DNA from: an uncultured Oscillospiraceae bacterium
GTDB lineage: Bacteria; Bacillota; Clostridia; Oscillospirales; Oscillospiraceae
Assembly: GCA_934662925.1 (NCBI GenBank)
Contig: CAKUKL010000044.1
Coordinates: 1-9,243 of the forward strand
Length of the DNA: 9,243 nucleotides
Direction: 5' to 3'
This document shows positions 6,565 to 9,243 of this stretch, one piece after another. Position numbers and translations under genes: made by a program. The notes beneath the pieces were generated by a model that searched no databases, had not been told where the DNA came from, and saw nothing but the letters and a program-made list of their open reading frames with translations. How positions within the stretch are numbered: position 1 is the stretch's first letter; every line of letters starts with the position of its first letter.

Positions 6565-6584
6565 AATTAAGGAGGTTTTGCAAC

Positions 6585-6800
6585 ATGATCCTTGACAAGA
6601 TCGCGCTGGCGCTGTCCATCGTCGGCGGCCTGAACTGGGGCGCCATCGGCCTGTTCAATTTCGACCTGGTGGCCTTCCTCTGCGGCGGCTCCGGCACGTG
6701 GCTGGCCCGCATCATCTACACGCTGGTGGGCGTCGCCGCCCTGTGGTGCCTGACGCTGCTCTTCCGGCCCGAGCATCAGGACCGCCGCCAGAGCGCCTGA
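6585..6800 (+). CDS. DUF378 family small membrane protein (YuzA-like)
   Basis: A 71-residue protein with the hallmarks of DUF378: LNWGAIGLFNFDLVA (16-30) after the first hydrophobic stretch, and ARIIYTLVGVAALW (41-54) in the second. Two membrane segments are predicted, near 3-25 and 40-60, with a short charged tail (RPEHQDRRQSA) that should face the cytoplasm. The length is normal for the family. The biochemical function of DUF378 proteins is not known. The start is certain: the ATG at 6585 follows AAGGAGG (6569-6575) with a 9-nt spacer. The frame is open a little further upstream to a TTG at 6561, which has no such site. A terminator begins 4 nt after the stop, so the gene is a single transcription unit or the end of read-through from upstream. 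Confidence 0.93.
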   Translation: MILDKIALALSIVGGLNWGAIGLFNFDLVAFLCGGSGTWLARIIYTLVGVAALWCLTLLFRPEHQDRRQSA

Positions 6801-6804
6801 CAAG

Positions 6805-6838
6805 ATTCCCCTGCCGCACATCCGGCAGGGGAATTTTT
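6805..6838 (+). terminator. Intrinsic terminator after the DUF378 gene
   Basis: ATTCCCCTGCCG (6805-6816) pairs with CGGCAGGGGAAT (6823-6834) in a perfect 12-bp stem with a CACATC loop, followed by five Ts (6834-6838). It separates this gene from the copper unit. Confidence 0.93.
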
Positions 6839-6877
6839 CTGCGATAAAAAATTCAGTTAGCCTTTGCAAACTTTTGC

Positions 6878-6906
6878 TTGACAAATTCCTATTTGCGTGA
6901 TAGGGT
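6878..6906 (+). promoter_or_regulatory. Promoter of the csoR-copA unit
   Basis: A perfect TTGACA (6878-6883), a 17-nt spacer and TAGGGT (6901-6906) with TG at 6898-6899 (extended -10). The weak -10 combined with a perfect -35 fits a repressible promoter. The start of transcription should be near 6913, just before the G/C palindrome. Confidence 0.7.
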
Positions 6907-6936
6907 ATAGATGCACTCCCCCCCAGGGGGGTCTAT
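6901..6936 (+). promoter_or_regulatory. Probable CsoR operator
   Basis: Seven Cs, one A and six Gs (6918-6931) lie over the expected transcription start, with ATAGA (6907-6911) and TCTAT (6932-6936) on either side. Known CsoR operators are G-tract pseudo-palindromes with A/T-rich flanks over the promoter of the copper genes. The position directly before csoR supports autoregulation: apo-CsoR bound here would block transcription and Cu(I) would release it. The assignment rests on context and base pattern, not on a motif match score. Confidence 0.65.
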
Positions 6937-6950
6937 GGAGGTGAACCGAT

Positions 6951-7211
6951 ATGATGGCAGACAAGCAGACCGTGCTCCGCCTGCTCAAGACCGCCCGGGG
7001 GCAGCTGGACGGTATCATCAAAATGGTGGAGGACGACCGCTACTGCATGGACATCTCCCAGCAGGTGCTGGCCGCCGACGCCATGCTCCGCCGGGTGAAC
7101 AAGGAGATCCTGTCCGCCCATCTGAAGCACTGCGTGGAGCACGCCGAGACCGATCAGGAACGCTCCGACAAGATTGACGAGCTTGTGAACGCGCTGGGCA
7201 AAATGCTGTAA
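6951..7211 (+). CDS. csoR: Copper-sensing transcriptional repressor CsoR
   Basis: An 86-residue all-helical repressor of the CsoR/RcnR family. The Cu(I) ligands of CsoR are present with the same spacing as in the Mycobacterium protein: Cys32 in RYCMDI, then His57 and Cys61 in AHLKHC (25 and 4 residues apart). This C-H-C set separates it from the nickel/cobalt (RcnR), formaldehyde (FrmR) and persulfide (CstR) sensors. The N-terminal LLKTARGQLDGIIKMVEDDR (11-30) is the usual first helix with the DNA-contacting basic residues. The start at 6951 follows GGAGGTG with 7 nt; the adjacent ATG at 6954 would be equally well placed (10 nt) and would remove one Met. Downstream lies copA, whose expression it most likely controls together with its own. 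Confidence 0.95.
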   Translation: MMADKQTVLRLLKTARGQLDGIIKMVEDDRYCMDISQQVLAADAMLRRVNKEILSAHLKHCVEHAETDQERSDKIDELVNALGKML

Positions 7212-7240
7212 GACGGGCCAGTCCCGGACGCAATTCGTCT

Positions 7241-7280
7241 CCCACAAAATTCCTGATTTTGCGGGGCCCCGTTATTTTTT
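7241..7280 (+). terminator. Possible weak terminator or attenuator between csoR and copA
   Basis: CCC-A-CAAAAT (7241-7250) can pair with ATTTTG-C-GGG (7256-7265) around a TCCTG loop. After nine further bases there is a run of six Ts (7275-7280). The distance from stem to T-run is too long for a classic terminator, and a competing GGGGCCCC palindrome (7263-7270) overlaps the stem. Partial termination, which would lower copA relative to csoR, is possible. Confidence 0.35.
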
Positions 7281-7282
7281 AT

Positions 7283-7355
7283 CCCTCGGGCGAAGTGAAT
7301 CCGCCCTTCGGGAAATTCTCCGCTTCGCTCCGAATTTTACGCCGCACCCGCGGCG
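7283..7355 (+). repeat. Cluster of hairpins in the csoR-copA gap
   Basis: Three consecutive inverted repeats fill this stretch. The first is GGGCG (7288-7292) with CGCCC (7302-7306), capped outside by CCC/GGG (7283-7285 with 7310-7312), with an alternative CGAAG/CTTCG pairing. The second is AAATTC (7313-7318) with GAATTT (7332-7337). The third is CGCCGC (7340-7345) with GCGGCG (7350-7355). No reading frame or promoter is apparent. It may be a dispersed intergenic repeat or a structured leader of copA. Confidence 0.5.
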
Positions 7356-7399
7356 CGCATGGGCGGAGCACCGTTTATTGAAAGTCTGGTGGTTTTATC

Positions 7400-9243
7400 A
7401 TGAAACAGAAATTTACCGTTACCGGCATGACCTGTTCGGCGTGCTCCGCCCATGTGGACAAGGCCGTGCGGAAGCTGCCGGGAGTGCAGGACGTGAACGT
7501 GAACCTGCTGGGCGGCTCCATGACGGTGGACGGCGACGATTCCGTCACGCCGGAGGCCGTCATCGCCGCGGTGGAGAAGGCGGGCTACGGCGCGTCCCTG
7601 TCCGCCGCGCCGGGGCAGAACACCGCCCCCGTCCCCGCCCCCAACACCATGGAGGATGAGCTGAAAAGCATGAAGACCCGGCTCATCGCCTCCTTCGTGT
7701 TCCTCATCCCCCTGTTCTACCTGTCCATGGGCCACATGATGGGCTGGCCCATCCCCCATTTCTTCCACGGCATGGAAAATGCCATGACCTACGCCCTCAC
7801 CCTGTTCCTGCTCACCGTGCCCATCATGGTCATCAACCAGAAATACTACCGGGTGGGCTTCAAGACGCTGTTCCACCTCTCCCCCAACATGGACTCCCTC
7901 ATCGCCGTGGGTTCCGCCGCCGCCGTCATCTACGGCATTGCCGCCCTGTACCGCATCGGCTGGGGTCTGGGCCACATGGACATGGACGTGGTGGAAAAGT
8001 ACTCCATGGACCTCTATTTTGAGTCCGCCGGTATGATCCTCACCCTCATCACGCTGGGCAAATATCTGGAGACCCGCTCCAAGGGCAAGACCGGACAGGC
8101 CATTGCCCGGCTCATCGACCTCGCCCCCAAGACGGCCACCGTCCTCCGGGACGGCAGAGAGGTCGAAGTCCCGGTAGAGCAGGTCCAGCTGGGCGACCTG
8201 CTGCTGGTCCGGCCCGGCGGCTCCATCCCCGTGGACGGCGTGGTCACCGAGGGCGCGTCCTCCGTGGATGAATCTGCCCTCACCGGCGAGTCCATCCCCG
8301 TGGACAAGGAGCCGGGGGACACCGTCATCTCCGCCTCCATCAACAAATCCGGCGCCCTCACCATCCGGGCCACCCGGGTAGGTCAGGACACCACCCTTGC
8401 CCAGATGATCCGTCTGGTGGACGAGGCCGCCTCCTCCAAGGCCCCAATCGCCAAGCTGGCCGACCGGGTGGCCGGCGTGTTCGTCCCCGTGGTCATGGGC
8501 ATCGCCCTTGTCACCGCCGTGGTCTGGTTCATCGCCACCCACTCGGTGGAGATGGCCCTCACCTCCGGCGTAGCGGTGCTGGTCATCTCCTGCCCCTGCG
8601 CGCTGGGCCTTGCCACCCCCGTGGCTATCATGGTGGGCACCGGCAAGGGCGCGGAGCACGGCATTCTGGTGAAATCCGCCGAGGGTCTGGAGACCCTGCG
8701 CTCCGTCACCACCGTGGTGCTGGACAAGACCGGCACCATCACCGAGGGCAAGCCCCGGGTCACCGACCTCTACCCCCTCGGCTCCACCACCGCGGAGGAG
8801 CTGCTCTGCGTGGCCGCCAGTCTGGAAAAGCCCTCTGAGCACCCCCTCGCCGCCGCCGTGGTGGACGAGGCGGAGCGCCGCCACATCCCGCTGTGCGCCG
8901 TCACCGGCTTCGAGGCCGTCCACGGCAAGGGCATCCGGGGCGAGGTACAGGGCGCACGGTATATCGCGGGCAACGCCGCCATGCTGGCCGACGCGGGCAT
9001 TTCGCTGGGGCAGGACCAGATGATCGCCGACCAACTGGCCCAGCAGGGCAAGACCCCGCTGTTCTTCGTGGAGGACGGGAAGCCCATCGGCATCATCGCC
9101 GTGGCCGACACGGTGAAGGACAGCAGCCGGACGGCCATCGACGGCTTCCGGAAGCTGGGGCTGAAGGTGGTCATGCTCACCGGCGACAACCGCCGCACCG
9201 CCGCCGCTATCGGTCGCGAGGCGGGCGTTGACGAGGTCATGGC
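7400..9243 (+). CDS. copA: Copper-exporting P1B-type ATPase CopA, 3' end cut by window
   Basis: 614 codons of an ATPase that pumps Cu(I) out of the cytoplasm, open to the right edge. An N-terminal metal-binding (HMA) domain has GMTCSAC (9-15; Cys12, Cys15). Membrane segments lie near 93-111, 127-146, 164-184, 206-224, 355-378 and 386-410. The actuator domain carries TGES (295-298), and the transmembrane metal site is CPC (398-400), diagnostic of Cu(I)/Ag(I) pumps. The phosphorylated Asp442 lies in DKTGT, the ATP-binding SEHP motif at 479-482, and TGDN at 594-597. The last two membrane helices are missing. About 740-830 residues would be expected in full. The ATG at 7400 has a modest GGTGG site 7 nt upstream. 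No separate promoter or G-tract operator was found before it, so it is probably read through from the csoR promoter. Confidence 0.97.
   Translation, partial: MKQKFTVTGMTCSACSAHVDKAVRKLPGVQDVNVNLLGGSMTVDGDDSVTPEAVIAAVEKAGYGASLSAAPGQNTAPVPAPNTMEDELKSMKTRLIASFVFLIPLFYLSMGHMMGWPIPHFFHGMENAMTYALTLFLLTVPIMVINQKYYRVGFKTLFHLSPNMDSLIAVGSAAAVIYGIAALYRIGWGLGHMDMDVVEKYSMDLYFESAGMILTLITLGKYLETRSKGKTGQAIARLIDLAPKTATVLRDGREVEVPVEQVQLGDLLLVRPGGSIPVDGVVTEGASSVDESALTGESIPVDKEPGDTVISASINKSGALTIRATRVGQDTTLAQMIRLVDEAASSKAPIAKLADRVAGVFVPVVMGIALVTAVVWFIATHSVEMALTSGVAVLVISCPCALGLATPVAIMVGTGKGAEHGILVKSAEGLETLRSVTTVVLDKTGTITEGKPRVTDLYPLGSTTAEELLCVAASLEKPSEHPLAAAVVDEAERRHIPLCAVTGFEAVHGKGIRGEVQGARYIAGNAAMLADAGISLGQDQMIADQLAQQGKTPLFFVEDGKPIGIIAVADTVKDSSRTAIDGFRKLGLKVVMLTGDNRRTAAAIGREAGVDEVM

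Noticed and set aside
5100..6566. A 488-codon minus-strand frame spanning the membrane-protein and Spo0A-domain genes
   Set aside because: It runs through two strong plus-strand terminators and both promoters, and its sequence is His/Gln/Gly-rich with no domain.
7212..7280. A definite end of transcription between csoR and copA
   Set aside because: The T6 run is nine bases from the nearest stable stem, and copA has no promoter of its own that I can see, so full termination is unlikely. It is kept only as a possible attenuator.
7337..9034. A 565-codon minus-strand frame opposite copA
   Set aside because: Composed largely of Gly, His, Asp and Val and antisense to an ATPase with every catalytic motif intact.
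1..9243. CRISPR arrays, tRNA or rRNA genes, transposases, phage genes or toxin-antitoxin pairs
   Set aside because: None was found on reading either strand: no regularly spaced direct repeats, no cloverleaf or rRNA-like segments, and no mobile-element proteins.

Overview
The window is GC-rich, tightly packed bacterial DNA. It is most likely from a gut-type clostridial Firmicute of the Oscillospiraceae sort (Flavonifractor, Oscillibacter or Lawsonibacter-like). This placement is an inference. It rests on the Gram-positive PyrK/PyrD1B pair, the long (type 2) PyrF, a Spo0A C-terminal-domain protein, strong AGGAGG-type ribosome binding sites, classic hairpin-plus-T-run terminators and high GC. 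No tRNA, rRNA, CRISPR array, insertion sequence or phage gene was seen.

Minus strand, 4807 down to 1: a pyrimidine biosynthesis operon in the order pyrC-pyrF-pyrK-pyrD, followed by a histidine-phosphatase gene that runs off the left edge. PyrC makes dihydroorotate. PyrD with its electron-transfer subunit PyrK oxidises it to orotate using NAD+. PyrF decarboxylates OMP to UMP. pyrB, pyrE and carAB are not in the window. The genes are coupled: 2 nt between pyrC and pyrF, 48 nt with a perfect hairpin between pyrF and pyrK, an 8-nt overlap between pyrK and pyrD, and 39 nt before the phosphatase. The apparent promoter lies so close to pyrC that there is no room for a PyrR-type attenuator.

Intergenic 4808-5147: the pyr promoter and a well-formed promoter for the opposite strand face away from each other, with GC-rich inverted repeats between them.

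Plus strand, 5148-6838: three short genes, each followed by its own strong terminator. They encode an unrecognised multi-pass membrane protein, a stand-alone Spo0A C-terminal DNA-binding domain without a receiver, and a small DUF378 membrane protein.

Plus strand, 6878-9243: a copper-homeostasis unit. A promoter with a C7-A-G6 operator-like palindrome leads to csoR (Cu(I)-sensing repressor). An untranslated gap of 188 nt full of hairpins follows, then copA (Cu(I)-exporting P1B ATPase), which is cut by the right edge.

Most of the window is ordinary core metabolism and metal homeostasis. The points that deserve a second look are the phosphatase with a C-terminal extension at the end of the pyr operon, the receiver-less Spo0A-like protein, the uncharacterised membrane protein, and the structured csoR-copA gap.
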